Source: Bacteroidales bacterium | GTDB lineage: Bacteria > Bacteroidota > Bacteroidia > Bacteroidales > VadinHA17 | Direction: 5' to 3' | DNA: 23,236 nucleotides | Assembly: GCA_012514255.1 (NCBI GenBank) | Contig: JAAZAP010000131.1 | Location: forward strand, 1-23,236 | Shown here: in pieces, positions 16,455 to 23,236 of the stretch | Position numbering within the stretch: the first letter of the stretch is position 1 | How the letters are laid out: every line of letters starts with the position of its first letter | Program-made: the position numbers and the translations under genes | The notes under the pieces: generated by a model | Seen by the model: only the letters and a program-made list of their open reading frames with translations | Database searches by the model: none | What the model was told of the DNA's origin: nothing

Positions 16455-17723
16455 TTACATATGCCATTCACCCCTCATCGGCTGGTCAACTAATGCATTG
16501 GCTGCCTCATCACCGATAAAGAGTTGTTTCTCGGGGTCAAACTTAAGGCTCCTGCCCAGCCGGAGAGCCACCACACCCATATTCACTATGGTGCATGATC
16601 TGTGGCCGTTCTGTTCATTCAGGGCGAAGGGGCGACGTGTCTTCACCGATTCGGTGAAGCGCGTGATCTGAGGCTCGGGGTCTGGAAGATCCCTTACCAG
16701 CTCCCGGAGGTTGGGTATGTCTGAGACAAAGCCCTTGTAGATTTTCCCGAGTGGCCCTTCGATATATGCCGCATCCCTGTCGCGGTTTTCTCCGTCAAGA
16801 ATGATCTGGCACCCGTCCTCATAGGTGTATGTGATCCTGCGCCAGGATCCCACAGCGTCATAGTGCTGCTGTGGAGCGTCAATCTCAACGGTGACCGGAC
16901 TGGTGTCATCCTTTCCCAGCAGGTACTGGACGGGATCAATATAGTGTTGCCCCATGTCTCCCAGTCCTCCCCCGTCATAGTCCCAGTATCCCCTGAAGTT
17001 CTCGTGGACGCGCATCTTGTTGTAAGGCTTGAATGGAGCAGGTCCAAGCCACATATCATAATCAAGTTCAGCCGGTACCGGTTCGGGAACAAGGTCGGTT
17101 AGTCCGCTCCAGTAGAACTTCCAGTCATATCCGGTAATTCCGCTGATGGTTACCTTCAACGGCCAACCCAGCACTCCGCTACTGACGACCTTTTTAAGAG
17201 GCATGACGGTAGTACCCAGACCGTAGAACTGGCCTGTAAAGCGGAACCAGGTGTTAAGCCTGAACATCCTGCCGTTGGCCCTGACGGCCTCCACCACCCT
17301 CTTGCCCTCACCTATTGTACGGGTCATCGGCTTCTCGCACCATATGTCCTTGCCTGCCTCGGCAGCCATTCTGGCGATGATGCCATGCCAGTGAGGTGGA
17401 GTGGCTATGTGCACTATGTCAATGTCAGGTCTGTGAATCAGTTCGCGGAAATCGTGATATCCAACCACTCCTTTCCCGGCTTTGTCAAGGGCTCTTTTAA
17501 GGTGCCCTGAATCAACATCGCAGACAGCCAGGAGGCGCGTGTTTTCATAATTGAAATGGCCAAGACCCATTCCTCCCACACCTACAATTCCCTTGGTCAG
17601 ATGGTCACTGGGGGCAAGGTAACCGTTGCCGCCCAGCACGTGCCTGGGAACAATGGTGATGGCAGCACCTGCCACTGCTCCTTTCCTTATAAATTCTCTT
17701 CTCTTTAATGAATTCACTGACAT
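16455..17723 (-). CDS. Tat-exported Gfo/Idh/MocA family oxidoreductase
   Basis: A 422-residue NAD(P)-dependent sugar oxidoreductase. The N-terminus 'SLKRREFIRKG' at 5-15 is a Tat signal of the form common in Bacteroidota, followed by a hydrophobic stretch, so the folded enzyme with bound cofactor should be exported. The Rossmann dinucleotide loop 'GVGGMG' is at 48-53, the family's 'EKP' with the catalytic lysine at 130-132 ('WCEKPM'), and 'GDMGQHYIDP' carries the likely catalytic histidine. Such periplasmic enzymes oxidise the C3 hydroxyl of glycosides. Position between a sulfatase (11 bp) and the twin-DUF1080 protein (20 bp) supports the step glycoside to 3-keto-glycoside. Being exported, it should keep its NAD tightly bound and recycle it with a second sugar or other acceptor; this is inference. 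Confidence 0.93.
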   Translation of the reverse strand: MSVNSLKRREFIRKGAVAGAAITIVPRHVLGGNGYLAPSDHLTKGIVGVGGMGLGHFNYENTRLLAVCDVDSGHLKRALDKAGKGVVGYHDFRELIHRPDIDIVHIATPPHWHGIIARMAAEAGKDIWCEKPMTRTIGEGKRVVEAVRANGRMFRLNTWFRFTGQFYGLGTTVMPLKKVVSSGVLGWPLKVTISGITGYDWKFYWSGLTDLVPEPVPAELDYDMWLGPAPFKPYNKMRVHENFRGYWDYDGGGLGDMGQHYIDPVQYLLGKDDTSPVTVEIDAPQQHYDAVGSWRRITYTYEDGCQIILDGENRDRDAAYIEGPLGKIYKGFVSDIPNLRELVRDLPDPEPQITRFTESVKTRRPFALNEQNGHRSCTIVNMGVVALRLGRSLKFDPEKQLFIGDEAANALVDQPMRGEWHM

Positions 17724-17734
17724 GATTTTATGAT

Positions 17735-19273
17735 TTAGTCTTCCGGAACATTGTACTCTTTTCTCAGAGCAGCGAGTTTCTTTCTGAGTTTCTGCTCCAC
17801 CCGGTCATAGGCCGGATCATCTATCAGGTTATGCATCTCATGCGGATCAGCGGCGAGGTCATACAGCTCCCACTGGTCTATGTCATTATAGAAATGAATC
17901 AGCTTGTACCTGTCAGTCCGGATACCATAGTGTCTTCTGACCGCATGTTCGGCGGGGTATTCATAATAGTGATAGTAAAGTGCATCACGCCATTTTTTTG
18001 GTTTTTCTCCTCTGAGCAGCGGCACCAGTGAGACGCCCTGCATCTCATCAGGAGGTTTCACCCCTGCCAGTTCCAGGAATGTGGGGGCGTAATCAATATT
18101 CTGTACCATCTGGGTAATGTCTCCGTGGGCAGTGAGCGATTCCGGCAGTCGCATCATCAGGGGAGTACGGAAAGACTCTTCGTACATGAAGCGCTTATCA
18201 AACCAGCCATGTTCACCCAGGTAGAAGCCCTGATCAGAAGTGTATACCACGAGGGTATTTTCCAGCAGGCCGGCCCGCTCAAGGTAATCAAGCAGCCTGC
18301 CGGTATTGCGGTCAACAGACTCGATGGTCCTGAGGTAGTCAGTGAGGTACCTGTTAAGCCTGAATAGTGCCAGCTCCTCACCCTGTGGCGGGTTTGCCCT
18401 GTAGGCCTCGCTGATGCTGTCATACTCCTTCAGCCATGCTTCGCGCTGCTCCGGGGTCATACGCCGGTTAAGGTACCAGAGATAGTCCTGTTCAGTTTTG
18501 GTAAGGGAATCGCCCGGGGCGCTGGTGATCTTGAGGTCATAGGACATGCGCATATCTCTGATGACGCTCATCTCCTGAAGACCGGCGGCGGCTCTGCCCT
18601 CATATGTGTCAAAAAAATTATCCGGTACGGGGAACTCTGTGCCATCAAAGAGATCGAGGTCACAGGTGTCAGGCATCCAGTTGCGATGGGGAGCCTTATG
18701 GTGCACCAGCAGGCAGAAAGGTCTGGTGGTATCACGCTGTTCCAGCCACCCGATGGCCTTATCGGTTATGATTGTGGTAGCGTATCCCGTCTGCCTGTAA
18801 GTGCGTCCCATCTCAATGAAGTCAGGGTTATAGTAGCTACCCTGACCAGGAACAATACTCCAGTAGTCAAAGCCTGTTGGTTCACTCTTGAGGTGCCATT
18901 TGCCGATGAGTGCTGTCTGGTAACCTGCCTCACGGAGCAGTTTGGGGAAGGTCACCTGTGAGCTGTCAAACCTGGCACGGTTATCCCTGTGGCCGTTGGC
19001 ATGGCTGTGCTTGCCGGTGAGGAGCGCCGCCCTGCTGGGAGCACATATTGAGTTGCATACAAAGCTGTTGCGGAAGATAATTCCCTCCTCCGCAATGCGG
19101 TCGAGGCTCGGGGTTTTGTTTATCCGGCTTCCATACGCGCTTACAGCCTGGTAGGCGTGGTCATCAGTCATTATGTAGACAATGTTCAGCTGCTGTGGTT
19201 CAGGCTCAGACCCTGAGCAGCCCAGGATCAGCAGTGACAGCAGAATTGCAGGGAGGCATTTCAGTTTTTTCAT
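17735..19273 (-). CDS. Lipoprotein sulfatase, type I (S1 family, Cys-type)
   Basis: A 512-residue formylglycine sulfatase. The signal peptide ends in a lipobox with lipidated C19 ('LLILGC') followed by S-G-S-E-P-E, an acidic start that could favour surface display. The metal site begins with D37-D38 in 'MTDDHA'. The maturation motif 'CAPSR' starts at C77, to be converted to formylglycine by an anaerobic SME or FGE enzyme not in the window. Further family marks are 'LLTGKHSH', 'ALIGKWHL', 'HHKAPH', 'TSDQGFYLGEHGW' and 'EESFRTPLMM'. The overall look is near N-acetylglucosamine-6-sulfatase-like members, but the substrate cannot be fixed from sequence. It lies after the MFS gene (62 bp with a hairpin) and 11 bp before the Gfo/Idh gene, so the operon probably handles a sulfated sugar. 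Confidence 0.93.
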   Translation of the reverse strand: MKKLKCLPAILLSLLILGCSGSEPEPQQLNIVYIMTDDHAYQAVSAYGSRINKTPSLDRIAEEGIIFRNSFVCNSICAPSRAALLTGKHSHANGHRDNRARFDSSQVTFPKLLREAGYQTALIGKWHLKSEPTGFDYWSIVPGQGSYYNPDFIEMGRTYRQTGYATTIITDKAIGWLEQRDTTRPFCLLVHHKAPHRNWMPDTCDLDLFDGTEFPVPDNFFDTYEGRAAAGLQEMSVIRDMRMSYDLKITSAPGDSLTKTEQDYLWYLNRRMTPEQREAWLKEYDSISEAYRANPPQGEELALFRLNRYLTDYLRTIESVDRNTGRLLDYLERAGLLENTLVVYTSDQGFYLGEHGWFDKRFMYEESFRTPLMMRLPESLTAHGDITQMVQNIDYAPTFLELAGVKPPDEMQGVSLVPLLRGEKPKKWRDALYYHYYEYPAEHAVRRHYGIRTDRYKLIHFYNDIDQWELYDLAADPHEMHNLIDDPAYDRVEQKLRKKLAALRKEYNVPED

Positions 19274-19314
19274 GTCATGTCATTCTTTTCGGGTGAAGGC
19301 AGTTGGTCTATTTC

Positions 19315-19330
19315 GCCGGGGATACCCGGC
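19315..19330 (-). other. Intercistronic hairpin between MFS and sulfatase genes
   Basis: GCCGGG (19315-19320), a 4-base loop and CCCGGC (19325-19330) form a perfect 6-bp GC stem 5 bp after the MFS stop codon. No T-run follows on the minus strand, so it looks more like an RNA-stability or processing hairpin than a terminator. Confidence 0.5.
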
Positions 19331-19335
19331 TGCCG

Positions 19336-20505
19336 TCAGATAGTAACAATCCTTTTTCTGATAATGATCCATGCCACTATCAGCAGGTAGACTGCACAGA
19401 GCAGTAGCACCCCCATTCCCGGCACCACCCCCATGGAGTCACTCACCAGTCCCATCAGCGGAGGGATGAGGGCTCCGCCGGAGATAGCCATCATCATCAG
19501 ACCTGATATCTCATTGCTCCTCTCAGGGTATTTCTGAACAGTGAGAGAGAAGACCAGGGGGAAGATGTTTGCCACGCCGAGGCCTATCAGGAAGACGAGA
19601 ATCCATGCGGCAGCCTTTGATGCCGGGATAATCATGATAAGCAATATTGTTATTATTGAGAGCACAGCGCTGTAGAGGAATCCTTTGGTTGAAGCAAGCT
19701 TCGTCAGTATCAGTGCCCCCAGGAAAGTGCCAAGCATACGTCCGAAGAAGTAAACACTGCGGCCTGACTGTGCGCTCACCTCTTCAAACCCGAACCTGGT
19801 TGTCAGGTATTTGCCCGAGAAATAGTTGAATCCCACATCGATACCCACTACCAGGAAGATGGAGAGAACCATCATCAGTATGTATGAGTTGCCCAGCAAT
19901 TTGAAGGCGGAGGCCATTGAGGCCCTGCTTCCGGTAGCTGCAGTCTCCTCAATCTTAACTGAACCTAGCCATAGCACACTGAGAAAAGAGATAATCCCAT
20001 AAACGAGGAAGAGTATCTTCCAGTCGCCCAGCCTGCTGGCAAATAGTGCCGCCAGCGGAGCTGCCAGCATAGAGCCTATGGCTTTGATAAACTGCGAAAA
20101 ACTGAGGAAGCTGGATGCTCTCCGCCCGGGCACCACATCCACCAGCAGCGGATTGGCGGAGACCTGGACAATGGTGTTCCCTATTCCCAGCAGTGCGAAG
20201 CCGGCAATGACCGTCACGAAGTTGTAGAAGAGATAGGGGATAAGGAGGCCTATTCCCGTGATAACCATGCCGGCGTTAAGCATGCGTCTCTTTCCAACAC
20301 GTGCCTGCAAGATCCCTACAGGCACTGAGAGGATGAAGAACCATACAAAAGCAGCAAATGGTATCAGACCCAGAATAAAGTCGCTCAGTCCCAGATCACC
20401 TGCCACACGGTCCTTGCCGATACCCACCAGGTCAACGAAGCTCATCACAAAGAAAGATAGGAGTACCGGAACTACCAGTCTCATCTCGATTTTTTTCTCA
20501 TTCAT
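19336..20505 (-). CDS. MFS sugar transporter, FucP/GlcP-like
   Basis: A 389-residue inner-membrane protein with about 12 hydrophobic segments. The MFS loop 2-3 signature appears as 'GILQARVGKRRML', and 'GIGNTIVQVSANPLLVDVVP' resembles the 'GxGxxxxQxxxNPxxxxxxG' stretch of the fucose/glucose permease group. 'RMLGTFLGALILTKL' and 'ANIFPLVFSLTVQKYPERSNEISGLM' (read as separate parts of the second half) fit the same family. It probably brings in, by proton symport, a monosaccharide released by the sulfatase, Gfo/Idh and DUF1080 proteins. It lies 20 bp after the ROK kinase gene, a natural pairing of uptake and phosphorylation. The sugar is not predictable. Confidence 0.9.
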   Translation of the reverse strand: MNEKKIEMRLVVPVLLSFFVMSFVDLVGIGKDRVAGDLGLSDFILGLIPFAAFVWFFILSVPVGILQARVGKRRMLNAGMVITGIGLLIPYLFYNFVTVIAGFALLGIGNTIVQVSANPLLVDVVPGRRASSFLSFSQFIKAIGSMLAAPLAALFASRLGDWKILFLVYGIISFLSVLWLGSVKIEETAATGSRASMASAFKLLGNSYILMMVLSIFLVVGIDVGFNYFSGKYLTTRFGFEEVSAQSGRSVYFFGRMLGTFLGALILTKLASTKGFLYSAVLSIITILLIMIIPASKAAAWILVFLIGLGVANIFPLVFSLTVQKYPERSNEISGLMMMAISGGALIPPLMGLVSDSMGVVPGMGVLLLCAVYLLIVAWIIIRKRIVTI

Positions 20506-20525
20506 AGTGTTCAGGTTAATTAGTC

Positions 20526-21470
20526 TTACATCAGGGTGAGAGTCGGCTGCACCGCCTTCCAGAATTCCTCATCAAGGAGGTAAGCGCTGCCCAGCAGTGC
20601 CGCATCTTCCTTCAGTTCGGAGATGGCTGTCACCGTTTTACATCCCTCATTCCGCAGAGTCTCTTCCATTGCCTTCCCGAAGAGATTGTACGCGTGGGAG
20701 ATGTTTCCTCCAATAACAAGAGTCCCGGCATCGAACCGTTTCAGCCATGGAGCCAGGAAAGAACCGAGGTTATTGCCGAACTCGATAAAAATGTCCAGCA
20801 CTTGAGCATTTTCCGCGGCCATCATAGCCACCTCCCTCACTCCTTCTGCTTCACGACCCGTCACTTCCTGGTAACAAGCAGTAAACCAGCGTGTTGAAAA
20901 GTAGTCATCAGCTATGCCGGTTCCATAAGGCAGATGATAAACGCAGCCCATCTCCGGCACCCTTTCTCCCTGCACCACCGGGATACGGTTTTCAAGGAAA
21001 GCTGATCCAAAGCCGGTACCCAGTGTTATGGCCATCATTCTTTCATATTCTGCAGCCTTGCCGGCCCATGCCTCACCCACGGCGAAGGAACTGGCATCAT
21101 TCATGAACCTCACCCTGCAGTCACACGGTAGTCCAAGCCGGGAGCTGATGGCTCTGGCAATATTTATTCCATATAGTTTTTCATATTTCGGAACACCTTT
21201 AATAAGGCATATGCCCCTTACATAGTCGAATGGTCCCGGCATGGCAAATCCTATTCCTCGCAGATTAAAGATCTGTATACCTCTGATAACCTTTTTCAGG
21301 ATATTGGTCCATACTGACAGTATCTCATCTGCTTCAGCCTTATTGTCTACAGGGCTCTCTGCCCGTGAACCGCTTATTATACGGTGTTTTTCCATATCTA
21401 CAGCTACGGCTGTGATATGGCTTCCGCCAATATCCACTCCGATGGCGATGTTCTGAAATGAGGAATTCAT
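20526..21470 (-). CDS. ROK family protein, probable sugar kinase without the zinc motif
   Basis: A 314-residue ROK protein. The phosphate-binding loop is 'GVDIGGSHITAVAVD' at about 12-26. 'FAMPGPFDY', 'RFMNDASSFAVGEAW' with the catalytic Asp of the 'ND' pair, and the second phosphate loop 'ITLGTGFGSAFL' are all present, so kinase activity is plausible. The usual zinc site CxCGxxGC is missing: the region after 'PEMGCVYHLPYG' has no such cysteines. There is no N-terminal winged helix, so it is a kinase-type, not a repressor-type, member. As first gene of the operon it would phosphorylate the sugar imported by the MFS protein next to it. Substrate unknown. No clear promoter motif was found in the 168-bp divergent region before it. 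Confidence 0.9.
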   Translation of the reverse strand: MNSSFQNIAIGVDIGGSHITAVAVDMEKHRIISGSRAESPVDNKAEADEILSVWTNILKKVIRGIQIFNLRGIGFAMPGPFDYVRGICLIKGVPKYEKLYGINIARAISSRLGLPCDCRVRFMNDASSFAVGEAWAGKAAEYERMMAITLGTGFGSAFLENRIPVVQGERVPEMGCVYHLPYGTGIADDYFSTRWFTACYQEVTGREAEGVREVAMMAAENAQVLDIFIEFGNNLGSFLAPWLKRFDAGTLVIGGNISHAYNLFGKAMEETLRNEGCKTVTAISELKEDAALLGSAYLLDEEFWKAVQPTLTLM

Positions 21471-21583
21471 TGATGGTCTGTTCAGGATCCGGTTTTAAGG
21501 CTTTGAAAATATCCATTTTTCACTAATAGTGCAAAGCAGATAATCATATTATTCCGAAAAAATAGGAGCAGTCTGAGAAATGT

Positions 21584-21593
21584 TATAATTTCG
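21584..21593 (+). promoter_or_regulatory. Weak promoter candidate before malic enzyme
   Basis: A TATAAT at 21584-21589 overlaps TAATTTCG (21586-21593), a 7-of-8 match to TAnnTTTG, about 45 bp before the ATG at 21639. No upstream element was recognised, so this is tentative. Confidence 0.25.
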
Positions 21594-21638
21594 TGTAAAT
21601 AAGATCTTACCCCTGAACGTTCAAAATCAAATCTCGTC

Positions 21639-22946
21639 ATGCCAAAAGCCACCAAGGAAGAGGCGCTTCTGTACCACAGTCGCGGCCGCAAGGGCAAGGT
21701 AGAAGTCATTCCTACAAAGCCCTACTGTACCCAGTTTGATCTCAGCCTGGCCTATACGCCCGGCGTGGCACATCCGTGCCTTGAGATAGAAAAGAACCCC
21801 GAGGATGCATACATGTATACCGCTAAGGGTAATCTTGTAGCAGTAATATCCAACGGCACTGCTGTTCTTGGCCTGGGTGACATCGGGTCGCTGGCCGGCA
21901 AGCCGGTGATGGAGGGCAAGGGGCTACTGTTCAAAGTCTTTGCCGATGTGGATGTTTTTGATATTGAGATTGATGAAAAGGATCCGGAAAAACTGATAGA
22001 GATATGTGCAAAGATTGCTCCCACCTTCGGGGGCATCAACCTGGAGGACATAAAGGCGCCGGAATGCTTTGAGGTGGAGACAAGGCTCAAGCAGATGCTT
22101 GATATACCGGTCTTCCACGATGACCAGCATGGTACTGCCATCATCTCGGCGGCCGGACTGCTCAATGCTGTTGAGATCACCGGCAAGAACCTGTCCGATC
22201 TGAAAGTTGTGGTATGCGGGGCAGGGGCAGCAGCCAACTCCTGCACACGGCTGTATGTGGCCCTCGGGGTTAAGAAGGAGAATGTCATCATGGTTGACAG
22301 CAAGGGGGTAATAAACAGTAAGAGGACTGATCTCAACAAGTACAAGAAAGAGTGGGTCACCCAGCGGGATATCAGCACACTGGCCGAAGCTGTTGTTGGA
22401 GCCGATCTTTTTCTCGGACTCTCTGTTGCCAACACGCTGACGAAGGAGATGCTCAGCACCATGGCCCCTGATCCTATTGTTTTTGCTATGGCCAATCCCA
22501 ATCCGGAGATCAGTTATGAAGATGCCATGTCAACGCGTGACGATCTGATCTTCGCCACCGGCAGATCAGATTATCCCAACCAGATAAACAACGTTTTGGG
22601 ATTTCCCTTCATTTTCAGGGGAGCGCTGGATGTACGTGCACGTAATATCAATGAGGAGATGAAGCTTGCGGCCACCAGGGCGCTGGCTGCCCTGGCAAGG
22701 GAGAAAGTACCTGCTTCAGTACTGGAAGCCTACTCGTTGGAGAGTATTGAGTTTGGGCGTGAATACATAATTCCAAAGCCTCTTGATCCCCGGCTGATCT
22801 CATGGGTAGCTACGGCGGTAGCCCGCGCAGCAGTAGAGACGGGAGTAGCGCGGTCAGTGATTGAGGATTGGGATGCCTACGCGGAGTCGCTTGACAAACG
22901 CACATCGGAGCATATTAAACGGATATCGGAGATTTGCTGTCTCTGA
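21639..22946 (+). CDS. NAD(P)-dependent malic enzyme, single-domain (no phosphotransacetylase domain)
   Basis: A 435-residue cytoplasmic malic enzyme (malate to pyruvate plus CO2). The catalytic half shows 'YTPGVAHPCLEI', 'NLVAVISNGTAVLGLGDIG', 'KPVMEGKG' with the active-site lysine, metal-binding 'FGGINLEDIKAPECFEVE', and 'VFHDDQHGTAI'. The Rossmann half has 'VVCGAGAAANS' and 'VFAMANPNPEI'. The sequence is closest in style to MaeB. MaeB in many Proteobacteria and Bacteroidota is about 750 residues because of a C-terminal phosphotransacetylase-like domain; here the protein stops after the malic part and noncoding sequence with a hairpin follows, so it is the short form. It is divergent from the sugar operon and probably independently expressed. 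Cofactor choice cannot be decided with certainty. Confidence 0.94.
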   Translation: MPKATKEEALLYHSRGRKGKVEVIPTKPYCTQFDLSLAYTPGVAHPCLEIEKNPEDAYMYTAKGNLVAVISNGTAVLGLGDIGSLAGKPVMEGKGLLFKVFADVDVFDIEIDEKDPEKLIEICAKIAPTFGGINLEDIKAPECFEVETRLKQMLDIPVFHDDQHGTAIISAAGLLNAVEITGKNLSDLKVVVCGAGAAANSCTRLYVALGVKKENVIMVDSKGVINSKRTDLNKYKKEWVTQRDISTLAEAVVGADLFLGLSVANTLTKEMLSTMAPDPIVFAMANPNPEISYEDAMSTRDDLIFATGRSDYPNQINNVLGFPFIFRGALDVRARNINEEMKLAATRALAALAREKVPASVLEAYSLESIEFGREYIIPKPLDPRLISWVATAVARAAVETGVARSVIEDWDAYAESLDKRTSEHIKRISEICCL

Positions 22947-22949
22947 GAC

Positions 22950-22993
22950 AAAAACCGGAAGAGGCCGGATGACATTTGGTCACCGGCCTCTTC
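22950..22993 (-). terminator. Strong hairpin terminator between convergent genes
   Basis: GAAGAGGCCGG (22958-22968) pairs perfectly with CCGGCCTCTTC (22983-22993), and an inner TGAC/GTCA extends the stem past one unpaired A. On the minus strand it is followed within 3 bases by TTTTT (22954-22950), so it suits the gene entering from the right edge. On the plus strand it lies 11 bp after the malic enzyme stop but lacks a T-run; it may still act in both directions. Confidence 0.8.
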
Positions 22994-23050
22994 ACCTACC
23001 CTCCTGTTTGACAACCAACCAGCTGTGCCAAACTCTGAAAACACACAGCT

Positions 23051-23236
23051 TTATCCTTTCAGCTTCACACCCAGTTTCGTCTCGTACATTGTAAGTACGA
23101 GTGACGATATCTGCTCCAGGGTGAAGCTGCTCCTGTTCAGTGTCACATCAAAGAGATAATCAATGCTCTGAGGCTTCTTGTCAAGAAAGTCAACAATCAG
23201 CTTGTATCTTTTCTCATCAGTCTGAAGGGTATATTG
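23051..23236 (-). CDS. C-terminal end of a probable cytidylate kinase-like protein (partial)
   Basis: An open frame enters from the right edge and ends with TAA (complement 23053-23051), giving 61 residues. Visible text includes 'DEKRYKLIVDFLDKKPQSID', then 'YLFDVTLNRSSFTLEQISSL' and the ending 'KLGVKLKG'. The 'YDxxLNrsxxsxEqi' style resembles the tail of the cytidylate kinase-like family (PF13189 type), in which this stretch is the last beta strand and helix. Without the nucleotide-binding loop, which would lie outside the window, the name stays tentative. The strong hairpin at 22950-22993 closes this transcript. Confidence 0.45.
   Translation of the reverse strand, partial: QYTLQTDEKRYKLIVDFLDKKPQSIDYLFDVTLNRSSFTLEQISSLVLTMYETKLGVKLKG

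Noticed and set aside
16434..16467. Upstream start at 16467 for the DUF1080 protein
   Set aside because: It overlaps the end of the Gfo/Idh gene and pushes the signal peptide inward; the start at 16434 has a Shine-Dalgarno-like AAGGA.
21752..22501. 249-residue open frame antisense to the malic enzyme
   Set aside because: Composition is Ser/Thr/Pro-rich without any recognisable motif, and it lies fully inside a strong conserved gene; a codon-bias shadow.

Overview
The window looks like chromosomal DNA of a Bacteroidota bacterium, probably within Bacteroidales/Marinilabiliales; the order is a guess. Supporting signs are the Bacteroidota-type YebC N-terminus, a fused SpmA-SpmB protein in a non-sporulator setting, a SiaC (DUF1987) protein, a T9SS sorting-like beta domain, a YaiO-type porin, a Tat-exported Gfo/Idh enzyme with 3-keto-glycoside hydrolase partners, weak or absent Shine-Dalgarno sites, and several perfect TAnnTTTG (-7) promoter motifs. 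Coding density is high, no gap exceeds about 170 bp, and no tRNA, rRNA, insertion sequence or CRISPR array was seen.

Left part (1-5.5 kb): the 3' end of a metallophosphoesterase, an exported M28 metallopeptidase and a YgjP-like metallopeptidase, all on the + strand. These converge on a minus-strand run of siaC-like, spmAB-like and yebC genes.

Centre (5.6-13.0 kb): a large secreted TIM-barrel glycoside hydrolase (+) converges on a tightly packed four-gene minus-strand operon. Transcribed order is a single-domain response regulator, a YaiO-type TPR/outer-membrane beta-barrel protein, a SPOR-transmembrane-HEAT protein, and a membrane GT2 polysaccharide synthase. Gaps are 4-5 bp or a 4-bp ATGA overlap. 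I read it as a synthase-dependent exopolysaccharide assembly and export machine, with synthase in the inner membrane, a peptidoglycan-binding linker, an outer-membrane exit pore, a phospho-switch and a nearby hydrolase. It is the best candidate here for an undescribed system. The SiaC-like gene is divergent from the hydrolase and may add signalling control.

Right part (13.1-21.5 kb): a five-gene minus-strand operon, in order ROK kinase, FucP-like MFS sugar transporter, lipoprotein sulfatase, Tat-exported Gfo/Idh oxidoreductase and a giant HEAT plus twin-DUF1080 protein, closed by an intrinsic terminator at 13095-13122. A consistent reading is catabolism of a sulfated glycoside outside the cytoplasm: desulfation, oxidation to a 3-keto-glycoside, cleavage by the DUF1080 protein, uptake, then phosphorylation. 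Classical SusC/SusD genes are absent from the window.

Right edge (21.6-23.2 kb): a single-domain malic enzyme (+) faces the 3' end of a probable cytidylate kinase-like gene (-), with a strong hairpin terminator between them.

Two short heptad-repeat arrays (2920-2973 and 8357-8388) sit in two convergent gene junctions, each ending 0-1 bp from a minus-strand stop codon. No listed feature explains them.
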